Positions 51,280 through 59,696 of a DNA stretch of 64,000 bases are shown here, in pieces. Within the stretch, counting starts at the first letter, position 1, and the number at the start of each line of letters is the position of its first letter. This DNA comes from Gaetbulibacter_B jejuensis (GTDB lineage: Bacteria; Bacteroidota; Bacteroidia; Flavobacteriales; Flavobacteriaceae). The position numbers were made by a program, and so were the translations under genes. Below the pieces are notes generated by a model. That model had not been told where the DNA came from and did not search any database. It worked only from the letters and a program-made list of their open reading frames with translations. The stretch is taken from positions 682,001 to 746,000 of the forward strand of contig NZ_BAAAGF010000001.1 in NCBI RefSeq assembly GCF_039524015.1, given 5' to 3'.

Positions 51280-52953
51280 TTACTTAATTACAATCTTTTG
51301 AGTAGTTGTAGTATTACCTTGAGAAATTTTCATGATGTAAACTCCAGCATTAAGTGTTGAAACATTTAAGCGGTTGTTAGCAATAGTTTCATTAATTACT
51401 TGTTTACCTAACATATCATAAACATTAACTGAAATAGCTTCAGAATGTGCAGAAATAATATTTACAAATCCAGTTGATGTTGGGTTCGGGAAAATTGAAA
51501 ATTCTCTTTGCTCTGAATCAACAATTGATAAAGTAGGGCAATCTGAAGTAGGTCTAGCGCCTAAAACAGGACAGTTGTTGTAAGTAGTTAACTCTACATT
51601 TGATAAATCCCAGTTAGAGTATCCGTCAACACCATCATCATAATACTGAATACCAATAAAAACAGCAGTACCAGTTAAAGCAGATAAGTCAATTTCAACA
51701 TCGCCTTCATCACTTTCAGTGATAGTTTGTAATGATGACCAAGAAGTTGTATCAGGACATCCTGAGTAAGCAGCTGTGTAATTGATAGCTAAAGGAGTGT
51801 CTCCAAAATTTTCTTGAGCGTTAAATTTTAAAGCTAAGTCAGAAACAGATGTTAAATCTAATGGTCCAAATAATAACCAAGTGTTTACCACTTCTTCGCA
51901 GCCACCACCACAATAGCCATTCATGTTGTATGTACCACTACTTTCAGTCCAAACATCATTGTCAGAGTTAGTAGCTACAGTAAACATTTCAAATTTTTCA
52001 GCACCATTGCTTATGTCAAAACAAGATGTAATTGCTGGCTCGCAAGTAGGAGACACTGTAGTTTGTGTAAGAGTACAATTTTCGTTAGTTAATGTTATAG
52101 TAACATCAGTACCTTCATTAATACCTGTAACTGTAATTAAACCATCAGCTGAAATAGTGCTTACACTAGCTGAGCCAGCTGAAACAGCAACAGTAAAAGC
52201 ATCTGTTTCTGTACCGTTTAAAAAGTCAAAAGTAGTAGAGTATGTATCAGTTCCTATAGTAATATTATCACATACAGGAGTTTTAGCTGAAAGAGAAGCT
52301 GAGCAAGCAGAAGAGTTAGCTGAAACAGAAATATTATCTAAGTAAATACCTTCATCAGCTGAAGTAAAACCATTAAAAGACAACACAATATCAAGTGTAG
52401 AGTTTCCGCTTAATGTTATAGTACTAGATGAAAATGTAGCAAACGTATTTTCTGTTACAGTACATCCACTAGTTCCTGTAGTTAAAGCAGGCAATATTCC
52501 TGAACCACAATCACCAATTCCATCAAAATCAGTATCTAAAGAAGCGGCTTGATTAAAAGTGCCTCCAGCATTTCGAACCCAAAGTAAATTTTGGGTTGAA
52601 CCACCATCTAATGAATAAGTTATTGAAAAGGTATCAGAATCATCCCAGTCATTATAATGACGAGTTAGCATATCTATAGAAAAAGTAAAATCAGAATAAC
52701 CAGTAACATCAATTTGATTTAAAGTTATAGTTGCAGGAGTAACATTTGTATCCTCAACAGCCCATATATATGATGAGTTACCTCCAATGTTAGGATTTAC
52801 TCTATTAAATACATCGGTTCCACCTGAACCTTCTGTACTAGAAGCAGTATATCCAGTATCTAATGTTTCAAAATCTTGAGTGTAAATAACTGTCTGACCA
52901 AAAGAATAAGCAGACATTAAAAGAGGCAGTAATAAAAAGTAAATGTTTTTCAT
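51280..52953 (-). CDS. T9SS type A sorting domain protein (secreted, multi-domain)
   Basis: 557 residues. Signal peptide MKNIYFLLLPLLMSAYSFGQ, then beta-rich lamin-tail/jelly-roll-like region (about 25-210, VDTGYTASSTEGSGGT..., LDIVLSFNGFTSADEGIYLDNISVSAN), an Ig-like segment (about 215-305, with a Cys pair), a second jelly-roll-like region (about 310-455) and the Type A sorting CTD (about 485-557: FPNPTSTGFVNI, VYDMLGKQV, LNAGVYIMKI, KIVIK). T9SS carries it across the outer membrane where the CTD is removed. Enzyme activity is not visible; it may be adhesive or carbohydrate-binding. Confidence 0.85.
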   Translation of the reverse strand: MKNIYFLLLPLLMSAYSFGQTVIYTQDFETLDTGYTASSTEGSGGTDVFNRVNPNIGGNSSYIWAVEDTNVTPATITLNQIDVTGYSDFTFSIDMLTRHYNDWDDSDTFSITYSLDGGSTQNLLWVRNAGGTFNQAASLDTDFDGIGDCGSGILPALTTGTSGCTVTENTFATFSSSTITLSGNSTLDIVLSFNGFTSADEGIYLDNISVSANSSACSASLSAKTPVCDNITIGTDTYSTTFDFLNGTETDAFTVAVSAGSASVSTISADGLITVTGINEGTDVTITLTNENCTLTQTTVSPTCEPAITSCFDISNGAEKFEMFTVATNSDNDVWTESSGTYNMNGYCGGGCEEVVNTWLLFGPLDLTSVSDLALKFNAQENFGDTPLAINYTAAYSGCPDTTSWSSLQTITESDEGDVEIDLSALTGTAVFIGIQYYDDGVDGYSNWDLSNVELTTYNNCPVLGARPTSDCPTLSIVDSEQREFSIFPNPTSTGFVNIISAHSEAISVNVYDMLGKQVINETIANNRLNVSTLNAGVYIMKISQGNTTTTQKIVIK

Positions 52954-52981
52954 GAATTAAGTTTTAAAGTTCAACGAGCTC

Positions 52982-52989
52982 CAAAAGTA
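52982..52989 (-). promoter_or_regulatory. -7 promoter box (TACTTTTG) of the 52953 gene
   Basis: Exact TAnnTTTG on the minus strand, 28 nt before the ATG. Confidence 0.5.
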
Positions 52990-53002
52990 ATACTAGCAAC
53001 AA

Positions 53003-53029
53003 AAAAAGCCAACTTAAATGTTGGCTTTT
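53003..53029 (-). terminator. Terminator of the second T9SS protein gene
   Basis: AAAAGCCAAC/GTTGGCTTTT stem, loop TTAAAT, with the longer T-run on the minus strand, downstream of the gene ending at 53059. Confidence 0.8.
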
Positions 53030-53058
53030 AATGATTTGTTAATATAGATGTGTTTTAT

Positions 53059-54735
53059 CTATTTAATAACTAATTTTTTGGTAACTGAAGCATCGTTTTG
53101 AGAAATATTCATAATATAAACCCCAGTGTTTAGTGTTGAAACATCTAAACGGTTGTTGCTTACTGTAGCTTTATTGATAACTTGTTTCCCTAAAACATCA
53201 TAAACAGAAACTGAAATCGTTTCAGAGCTAGATGAAGTTATATTTACAAACCCAGTTGAAGTTGGGTTAGGGTAAACAGAGAAAGAAGCAATTGTATTAG
53301 GGTTATTGATTGAAAGTACTTCATCAGGACTTCTTGGATATACTTGTGGAGTACCAAAGTATTCTCCAGCTATTACTGTAATTGTAGTAGCAGTTGAAGG
53401 AATTGTCTCTCCTGCCATGTTATCATTTGGATAATTTGTTCTAAACGCTAAAGGTCCTCCAGAAACATCTGAAATGTCATAGTTTTGACCTGAATCAAAT
53501 GTAGCAGTACCATTTCCATCAGCAAATGTTACATCAGCAATTGATACTAATTCAGACTCATACATATCAAAGTTGTTGATGATGTCATTAACCGTTACAG
53601 TTTGAGGAGTTATTGAATTACCTGTAGAACTAGCAGCACCAGGATCAACTGAAGGAACAAGCTGCATAACATTAGCGAACTCTCCCAACTGACCTTGAAG
53701 ACCTGTTATACCATCACCATTATTAAATACGGTTGTAATTGTACCAGAGTTGTCGTCAATTAACATACCTCCAGTTGCATCTTCAATAAAAATTTGATTT
53801 CTACTGTTACCAGTTACGAATGTTACAACTACTTCGCCAGTAATTTGATAAACATTACCAATAGTGCCTGCTCTTAAACTAGCTATATCAGCAACAGCTT
53901 GTAAAGATGTTACAGTAAAAGTAACTGAAGCAGTTACAGCAGGATCTAGAGGTACATGACTGTTATCAACTAAAGTAAGCTCAACAGTGTGCTCACCGTC
54001 AGCTAATCCTGTTAAGCTAATAGGATCTGTGTCATATTTCATAACATTACTACCTCCATCAACAGTATAGTGTATGTGACCATCTCCAGTACCACCATTA
54101 GCAGGTAACTGATCTACAACAAAATTTTGTACACTTAATTCAATGTCAACATCACTAGATGCAATTGTAGCTCCATTAGATGGCGAGGTTACCGCAATAC
54201 TAGGTGTAGTTGCAGCTACTACTTGTAAATTGTCAATATAAAATAAAGACGATTGTGTGCCAGCAGTCCAGTTTGAAGCGATATCATAAAAACGGATACC
54301 CATATCAAAATCTTCATTAGTAGCAGGTGTATATTCAAATGAAATAGTTTGCCACTGATTTAATAGAGTTTCGTCTGAATATACAGAAGGCGAAAATCCA
54401 TTACCATTAAAAATACGAGCTCTAGCTTCATTATTTGTTGCATAGACGTCTAAGCTCATAGTATATGTTACTCCTCCTACTAATGCAATAGTTTGTCTTA
54501 TGTCAGTATCTCCTTGAGTTTGAGTTAAAACATTAACACTTGCAGAACTTGTTCCGTCAGAAACAAAAGTTGAATTCGTGTTTTCTGTAAGATCAGTAGT
54601 GCTAAAATCTACAGTAGTGTATCCATCAGGAACACCAGCTGTCCAGTTTTCAAAGCTACCATTAACAGCTAAATTTTGGGCAAACCCAGAAAAAGCCATC
54701 AAAGTAATAAGGAATAAAAAGTAAATTTTTTTCAT
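53059..54735 (-). CDS. T9SS type A sorting domain protein with CBM4/9-like and OB-fold-like modules
   Basis: 558 residues from the ATG at 54735, whose peptide MKKIYFLFLITLMAFSGFAQ is a signal; the longer frame from 54771 overlaps the promoter. Modules: CBM4/9-like jelly roll (about 20-180, LAVNGSFENWTAG, FSPSVYSDETLLNQWQTISFEY), an Ig-like domain (about 182-280), an OB-fold-like domain (about 285-470, ITGEVVVTFVTGNSRNQIFIED) and the CTD (about 480-558, PNPTSTGFVNI, YDVLGKQVI, LNTGVYIMNI). Likely a secreted carbohydrate-interacting protein. The CTD closely resembles that of the neighbouring gene. Confidence 0.85.
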   Translation of the reverse strand: MKKIYFLFLITLMAFSGFAQNLAVNGSFENWTAGVPDGYTTVDFSTTDLTENTNSTFVSDGTSSASVNVLTQTQGDTDIRQTIALVGGVTYTMSLDVYATNNEARARIFNGNGFSPSVYSDETLLNQWQTISFEYTPATNEDFDMGIRFYDIASNWTAGTQSSLFYIDNLQVVAATTPSIAVTSPSNGATIASSDVDIELSVQNFVVDQLPANGGTGDGHIHYTVDGGSNVMKYDTDPISLTGLADGEHTVELTLVDNSHVPLDPAVTASVTFTVTSLQAVADIASLRAGTIGNVYQITGEVVVTFVTGNSRNQIFIEDATGGMLIDDNSGTITTVFNNGDGITGLQGQLGEFANVMQLVPSVDPGAASSTGNSITPQTVTVNDIINNFDMYESELVSIADVTFADGNGTATFDSGQNYDISDVSGGPLAFRTNYPNDNMAGETIPSTATTITVIAGEYFGTPQVYPRSPDEVLSINNPNTIASFSVYPNPTSTGFVNITSSSSETISVSVYDVLGKQVINKATVSNNRLDVSTLNTGVYIMNISQNDASVTKKLVIK

Positions 54736-54768
54736 AAATCTTAATTTTAATAAGTTTAAATTTTGTTT

Positions 54769-54776
54769 CAAATATA
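54769..54776 (-). promoter_or_regulatory. -7 promoter box (TATATTTG) of the 54735 gene
   Basis: Exact TAnnTTTG on the minus strand, 33 nt before the ATG at 54735; the codon at 54771 lies within it. Confidence 0.55.
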
Positions 54777-55109
54777 GTGAGATTTTGGTGTTTAAAACGT
54801 TAAAGCCACTATATTGTATGCTAATTTACAATAATATAACATTATTTTTTAACTATCTTAGGGACAGTTTTACATTTTTACTCTAAAAACCTGATTTAAG
54901 ATGCTATAATAGAATAGATTTTTTATTGTGTTTTGAGAGTTTATAGAGTAGGTTATAAAACAGTAAGGACTAAGTTATTTTAACGTTATGATTATATTAT
55001 GTAATATAAATTTTTGTTATTAATTCTATCTTTACATCGTTTGTTTCTCAAAAAAATGAAGAACTAAACAGCAAAACACATGTGATAACCAAAACAATAA
55101 AAACTACAC
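54777..55109. other. Intergenic region of 333 bp, AT-rich, no gene seen
   Basis: The divergent gap between the T9SS gene and the response regulator. I see no tRNA-like fold or convincing short coding frame. Only a 7/8 -7 box (TATCTTTA, 55027-55034), likely for the response regulator with a leader of about 70 nt, stands out. Confidence 0.6.
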
Positions 55110-55793
55110 ATGAAAAAAAAGGATATTAAAATACTTTTAGTTGACGACGAACCAGATATTTTGGAAATTGTTGGCTACAACCTTTCATCTGAAGGTTACC
55201 AAGTTATAACTGCCGAAAACGGTCATGAAGCTGTTAAAAAAGCAAAAAAAGAAAGACCTCAACTGATCATTTTAGATGTTATGATGCCTGAGATGGATGG
55301 TATTGAAGCTTGTGAGCAAATAAGAAAAAACCCAGATTTAAGCGAAACGATTATTACATTTTTAACTGCAAGAGGTGAAGATTATTCACAGGTAGCAGGT
55401 TTTGATGCTGGAGCAGATGACTATATTACTAAACCTATAAAACCAAAAGTTTTAGTAAGCAAAGTAAAAGCTTTACTAAGACGACTTAAAGAAGAAGACG
55501 CCTCTGAAAGTATATTAAAAATAGGTAGTTTGGTAATCAATCGCGAAGAGTATAAGATATCTTTAAAAGGCGAAGAATTGGTCTTGCCAAGAAAAGAATT
55601 TGAATTGTTATCTTTGCTAGCAACAAAACCAGGAAAAGTTTTTAAGCGCGAAGAAATCTTAGATAAAGTTTGGGGTAATGAAGTTGTAGTAGGAGGAAGA
55701 ACTATTGATGTGCATATTAGAAAACTTCGCGAAAAAATAGGAGATAAAAGCTTTAAAACCGTTAAAGGAGTTGGTTATAAGTTTGTAGACTAG
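55110..55793 (+). CDS. OmpR/PhoB-family response regulator
   Basis: 227 residues. Receiver domain (about 5-120) with the acidic pair VDDEPD (12-13), phospho-acceptor Asp56 (LIILDVMMPEMDG) and Lys in DYITKPIKP; then a winged-helix DNA-binding domain (about 130-227; LPRKEFELLSLLATKPGKVFKREEIL, RTIDVHIRKLREKIG). It is followed directly by its likely kinase, so a PhoB/PhoR-like two-component system. The signal is unknown; phosphate is a guess from similarity only. Confidence 0.95.
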   Translation: MKKKDIKILLVDDEPDILEIVGYNLSSEGYQVITAENGHEAVKKAKKERPQLIILDVMMPEMDGIEACEQIRKNPDLSETIITFLTARGEDYSQVAGFDAGADDYITKPIKPKVLVSKVKALLRRLKEEDASESILKIGSLVINREEYKISLKGEELVLPRKEFELLSLLATKPGKVFKREEILDKVWGNEVVVGGRTIDVHIRKLREKIGDKSFKTVKGVGYKFVD

Positions 55794-56837
55794 ATGCAGA
55801 AAAAATTAAAAAAAACGTACAGGTTCGCTATTAGAACCTCAATGTACATCACAATTTTTTTAACGCTCTTCATGAGTGTTTTTTTATATACAACAAAGTC
55901 TTTTGACTGGTTGTTAATACTCTCTTTTGCACTAATTTGTTATGGCTTTTGCTTTATTGTCATTCAATATAGAGTTGAACGTTTTATTTACCGTCGTGTA
56001 AAAAAAATATACGACGACCTCACCTTGTTAGAGTCTACATCATTGCGTAAACAGCCTATTACTACAGATATGGCAACGCTTACAAAAGAAATAGATAAAT
56101 ATGCAAAAGATAAAAAACTAGAAATTGAAACTCTAAAAGTAAGAGAAGAATATCGAAAAGAGTTTTTAGGAAACGTTTCACACGAGTTAAAAACACCATT
56201 GTTTACTGTACAAGGCTATTTACTAACCTTAATTGATGGCGCTCAAAATGACCCGAAAATCAGAGAAAAATACCTTAATCGAGCCAATAAAGGTGTTGAA
56301 AGACTAATCTATATTGTGAAGGATTTGGATATGATTACTAAACTTGAGGTTGGTGATTTGAGTCTAAATGTTGAAAGGTTTGACATTGTTGAGCTGGTAG
56401 AAAGTGTTTTTGACCTTTTAGAAATGAAAGCAGCCAAGAAAAAAATTACGCTTACGTTTGATATGGATTATAAAGAACCCGTTTTTGTTAATGCAGATAA
56501 AGAGCGTATACAGCAGGTACTTACAAATCTTATTGTAAACTCAATAAAATACGGAAGAGAAAAGGGAACTACCGAAGTTAGTATAGAAAATCTTATAAAA
56601 AATAAGGTTATCGTGAGAGTGACAGATAATGGTGAGGGTATTGCTAAACCTAATGTTCCAAGGCTTTTTGAGCGCTTTTTTAGAGTAGATAAAAGTGGTT
56701 CTAGAAAAGAAGGAGGTTCAGGTTTGGGTTTATCAATAGTGAAACATATTATTGAAGCTCACGATGAAAAAATATATGTAGAAAGCGAATTTGGAGTGGG
56801 TAGTGAGTTTTCATTTACCCTTGAAAAGGCTGAATAG
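55794..56837 (+). CDS. Sensor histidine kinase (PhoR-like)
   Basis: 347 residues, starting directly after the response-regulator stop. Two membrane helices (about 15-33 and 38-58) with almost no periplasmic loop, so it senses within the membrane or cytosol. H-box FLGNVSHELKTPLFTVQGYL (His130), N-box LTNLIVNSIKYG, G1 VTDNGEGI, F-box LFERFFRVD and G2 GGSGLGLSIVKHI. Its 3' end overlaps the converging glycosyltransferase gene by 27 bp. Confidence 0.95.
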   Translation: MQKKLKKTYRFAIRTSMYITIFLTLFMSVFLYTTKSFDWLLILSFALICYGFCFIVIQYRVERFIYRRVKKIYDDLTLLESTSLRKQPITTDMATLTKEIDKYAKDKKLEIETLKVREEYRKEFLGNVSHELKTPLFTVQGYLLTLIDGAQNDPKIREKYLNRANKGVERLIYIVKDLDMITKLEVGDLSLNVERFDIVELVESVFDLLEMKAAKKKITLTFDMDYKEPVFVNADKERIQQVLTNLIVNSIKYGREKGTTEVSIENLIKNKVIVRVTDNGEGIAKPNVPRLFERFFRVDKSGSRKEGGSGLGLSIVKHIIEAHDEKIYVESEFGVGSEFSFTLEKAE

Positions 56838-57872
56838 TTTTTTATAATTCAGTTCATAATCCAATTCAGCTAAACCTTTATAATCATAAATTTTTTCAAG
56901 CATTTCCATAGTAAAAGCATCTTGCGTTGCTGTAGGAACTAACTTTTGTTCATCTAGTTTTTTAGCAAGATATTCTTGCTCAAATTGTCCAGGAGTAGGA
57001 ATAAAAAATGCTTTTTTGTTCAGTTTTGCTAAATCCATTATAGTAGTATAGCCAGAACGCGAAATCACAAAAACACTTTGGTTTAGTGCAAGTTCAAGTT
57101 GTTCGCAAGTCATATAATTGTAAATAGTCATACTGCCTTTGTGAACTTTAGTTTGTTGGTCTTCAACTAGTCCTTTTACAAACAATACGTTGCCGTTATA
57201 ATTCTCAAGTAGAGTGAGTAGCTTTTCTTCTAAGAGTGTGCGTTGAGGTTCAGGTCCAGATAGTAGTGCCATGACATCATATTCTTTTTCAACCTCCAGT
57301 TTTTTAAATCTGCTAATAGGACCAATATATTTTAAAGGGATTTCTAAGAAATTAACATGACCTAGTTTACCACTTAAGTTTGGTTCATTAACATTATCAG
57401 GAACCCAACATTCGTTGAATTTTTTAATAAATTTTTGATGAATTTTTGTGCTAATCCAAGTTGTGCTTCCACTTAAAACCTGTAATTGATGTGTAATAAA
57501 TACAGAAGGCACTGTTTTAGAACAAACTCCTAGTCTATTATCAGAAATGATTCCATCAATATCATAAGTTTCAATAATTTGCTTTGTGGCTTGTTTTTCT
57601 CTTTTAATGGCTTTTACCACTCTAGGCGAGTTACTAATAATTTTTAGCTTAAACCATTTTCCTTTTTTCGCGTAGGTAATTCCGTAAGAAGGCAATTCAA
57701 CAGCAATTAAATCTGGAAACTCTTTTTTTAAAAGTTCAAGTGCAATACCATCACTCGCAATAACAGGTATGTAGTTATTTTTTAATAAGGCATTAATGAT
57801 TGGAATACACCTTGTGGCATGACCTAAACCCCAATTTAGAGGCGCAACTAATATTCGTTTTTTCAAAATCAT
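56811..57872 (-). CDS. GT-B fold glycosyltransferase, MurG/MGD-like
   Basis: 353 residues. N-terminal GT-B opening LVAPLNWGLGHATRCIPIINALL (Gly-rich loop as in MurG-like GT28), a middle hinge with GPISRF, and a C-terminal donor-binding half with LLSGPEPQR, VISRSGYTTIMDLAKLNKKAFFIPTPGQFEQEYLAKKL (Gly/Glu/Gln contacts for the nucleotide sugar). The acceptor is unknown, perhaps a lipid. Its end overlaps the histidine kinase by 27 bp. Confidence 0.82.
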   Translation of the reverse strand: MILKKRILVAPLNWGLGHATRCIPIINALLKNNYIPVIASDGIALELLKKEFPDLIAVELPSYGITYAKKGKWFKLKIISNSPRVVKAIKREKQATKQIIETYDIDGIISDNRLGVCSKTVPSVFITHQLQVLSGSTTWISTKIHQKFIKKFNECWVPDNVNEPNLSGKLGHVNFLEIPLKYIGPISRFKKLEVEKEYDVMALLSGPEPQRTLLEEKLLTLLENYNGNVLFVKGLVEDQQTKVHKGSMTIYNYMTCEQLELALNQSVFVISRSGYTTIMDLAKLNKKAFFIPTPGQFEQEYLAKKLDEQKLVPTATQDAFTMEMLEKIYDYKGLAELDYELNYKKLFSLFKGK

Positions 57873-57880
57873 AAAAAAAG

Positions 57881-57888
57881 CAAATGTA
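57881..57888 (-). promoter_or_regulatory. -7 promoter box (TACATTTG), 8 nt before the glycosyltransferase start
   Basis: Exact TAnnTTTG on the minus strand; predicts a leader of only a few nt. Confidence 0.5.
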
Positions 57889-57905
57889 AACCTAATATGT
57901 TTCCT

Positions 57906-57913
57906 TAATTTTG
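57906..57913 (+). promoter_or_regulatory. -7 promoter box of trmB (TAATTTTG)
   Basis: Exact TAnnTTTG, 19 nt before the GTG start at 57933; divergent from the box at 57881-57888. Confidence 0.55.
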
Positions 57914-57932
57914 CCTAAATATTAAATTAACT

Positions 57933-58607
57933 GTGGGAAGTAAAAATAAGCTAAAAAGATTTAAGGAAAACGAGACCTTTTCAAACGTAATTCAGCCAAC
58001 AAGAGATGAATTAGTCAATCAAGATTTTAAATGGAAAGGGAACTGGAACAGTCATTTTTTTAAGAATGATAACCCTTTGGTTTTAGAGTTGGGTTGTGGT
58101 AAAGGCGAATATTCGGTTGGATTAGCTAAACTATATCCAAACAGAAACTTTATTGGAATTGATATTAAAGGAGCTCGCTTTTGGAGAGGTGCTAAAACTG
58201 CTATTGAAGACAATATGACCAATGTTGGGTTTTTAAGAACTCAAATAGAATTAATTGATTTTGCTTTCGCTGAAAACGAAGTTGATGAAATTTGGATAAC
58301 CTTTCCTGATCCTCAAATTAAATACAAGCGTACCAAACATCGTATGACCAATACTGAGTTTTTACAACGCTATAAAAAAGTGCTAAAACCAGATGGTGTA
58401 GTTAATTTAAAAACCGATAGCGAGTTTATGCATGGTTATACGCTTGGGTTATTGCATGGCGAAGGACATGAAGTGTTGTATGCTAACCATAATGTGTATA
58501 AGCAAGAAGGCAGCCCTGAAGAGGTTACAGGTATTCAAACATTTTATGAAAGCCAATATCTAGAGCAAAACAAACCAATTACGTATATTAGATTTAAAAT
58601 CAAGTAA
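57933..58607 (+). CDS. trmB: tRNA (guanine-N7)-methyltransferase, m7G46
   Basis: 224 residues with a GTG start. The SAM-binding fold shows LELGCGKGEYSVGLAKLYP (about 51-69), FIGIDIKGARFWRG and the TrmB catalytic-region block ITFPDPQIKYKRTKHRMTN. It methylates G46 in tRNA variable loops. First gene of a run with the LysE-type exporter and the alkyltransferase-like gene. Confidence 0.95.
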   Translation: MGSKNKLKRFKENETFSNVIQPTRDELVNQDFKWKGNWNSHFFKNDNPLVLELGCGKGEYSVGLAKLYPNRNFIGIDIKGARFWRGAKTAIEDNMTNVGFLRTQIELIDFAFAENEVDEIWITFPDPQIKYKRTKHRMTNTEFLQRYKKVLKPDGVVNLKTDSEFMHGYTLGLLHGEGHEVLYANHNVYKQEGSPEEVTGIQTFYESQYLEQNKPITYIRFKIK

Positions 58608-58609
58608 TT

Positions 58610-59239
58610 TTGAATATAACAGTTGTATTTTTCTTGGGACTGATTTTTGCGCTTGTTGGTGTAATTCCTCCAGGATTATTAAATATGACTGCAGCAAAAA
58701 TTAGCTTAAAGGAAGGACACTCTAGAGGTATTATTTTTTCAGTTGGAGCTTGTGTTGTAGTTTTTTTACAAACCTATATAGCTGCAATGTTTGCACGTTA
58801 TCTAAGCAATCATCAAGATGTGGTTGATATCTTACAGCGTGTTGCCTTTGTTATTTTTGTGCTAATCTCCATTTACTTTTTACTCATTGCTAAAACCAAT
58901 TCTAAACCAGATGTAGAAGAAAACAGCAAGAGCAAACACAGTCGTTTTTTTCAAGGTATGTTCATGTCTGCATTAAATGTGTTCCCAATACCTTATCAAG
59001 CTTATATGACAGTAACTTTGGCGTCTTTTGATTTGTTAACTTTTGAAAGAACAAGTATTATTTCGTACGTGTCTGGAGCAGCTATGGGGACCTTTGTGAT
59101 GCTGTATGTGTACATTTTCTTTTTTGATAAAATCAAGAATAAGAAGTTTACGTCTCAAAAAAATATGAACTACATTATAGGGTCAATTACAGGTTTAATT
59201 GCTGGAGTAACATTGATTAATATTTTAATGGAAGCATGA
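58610..59239 (+). CDS. LysE family translocator
   Basis: 209 residues, about six membrane helices, of the amino-acid exporter type (LysE/RhtB). The opening VFFLGLIFALVGVIPPGLLNMTAAKISLKEGHSRGI has the Pro-Pro-Gly motif of helix 1. The substrate is not predictable. Start is TTG at 58610, 2 nt after the trmB stop; no ATG lies nearby that would keep the first helix. Confidence 0.85.
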   Translation: MNITVVFFLGLIFALVGVIPPGLLNMTAAKISLKEGHSRGIIFSVGACVVVFLQTYIAAMFARYLSNHQDVVDILQRVAFVIFVLISIYFLLIAKTNSKPDVEENSKSKHSRFFQGMFMSALNVFPIPYQAYMTVTLASFDLLTFERTSIISYVSGAAMGTFVMLYVYIFFFDKIKNKKFTSQKNMNYIIGSITGLIAGVTLINILMEA

Positions 59240-59565
59240 AACCAGAAACCTTAAGTTTTTTTGATAAAGTTTATGAGGTAGCCAAATTAATACCCTATGG
59301 AAGAGTTACAAGTTATGGTGCAATTGCAAAGTATTTAGGAGCTCCTCGCAGTTCAAGAATGGTTGGTTATGCCATGAACGGTTCTTCAGGAAAAGATGTG
59401 CCTGCACACAGAGTGGTAAATAGAAATGGTTTGCTTACTGGTAAACACCATTTTGATGGTACAAATTTAATGCAGCAACTATTGGAAAGTGAAGGTGTAA
59501 AAGTTATAGATAACCAAGTGCAAGATTTTAAAAAACTGTTTTGGGATCCTGCTGAATTACTCTAG
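59236..59565 (+). CDS. Alkyltransferase-like protein (ATL, MGMT-family, no active Cys)
   Basis: 109 residues. It resembles the C-terminal domain of O6-alkylguanine-DNA alkyltransferase (VAKLIPYGRVTSYGAIAKYLG, SRMVGYAMNG) but at the active-site motif PCHRV has PAHRVVN: Ala57 stands where the methyl-accepting Cys should be. That is the mark of ATL proteins, which bind O6-alkylguanine and hand it to nucleotide-excision repair. Starts overlap the exporter stop (ATGA). Confidence 0.93.
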   Translation: MKPETLSFFDKVYEVAKLIPYGRVTSYGAIAKYLGAPRSSRMVGYAMNGSSGKDVPAHRVVNRNGLLTGKHHFDGTNLMQQLLESEGVKVIDNQVQDFKKLFWDPAELL

Positions 59566-59665
59566 TTACTTTTCCATTTTTATGAAAATAGTTTACCATA
59601 GAAATCAATAATGGTACTATAATAAAACTTCAAGCTTCGTGCTTCTGTCTTCCATCTTTATTAAT

Positions 59666-59673
59666 TATATTTG
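59666..59673 (+). promoter_or_regulatory. -7 promoter box of mrp (TATATTTG)
   Basis: Exact TAnnTTTG, 23 nt before the TTG start at 59697. Confidence 0.5.
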
Positions 59674-59696
59674 CATTTTAGAACTAATCTAAATTA

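Noticed and set aside
51923..52345. A 140-codon open frame on the plus strand
   Set aside because: It is the complementary strand of the T9SS protein gene; its Val/Ser/Leu-rich, repetitive product is a shadow of Thr/Asp-rich coding sequence.
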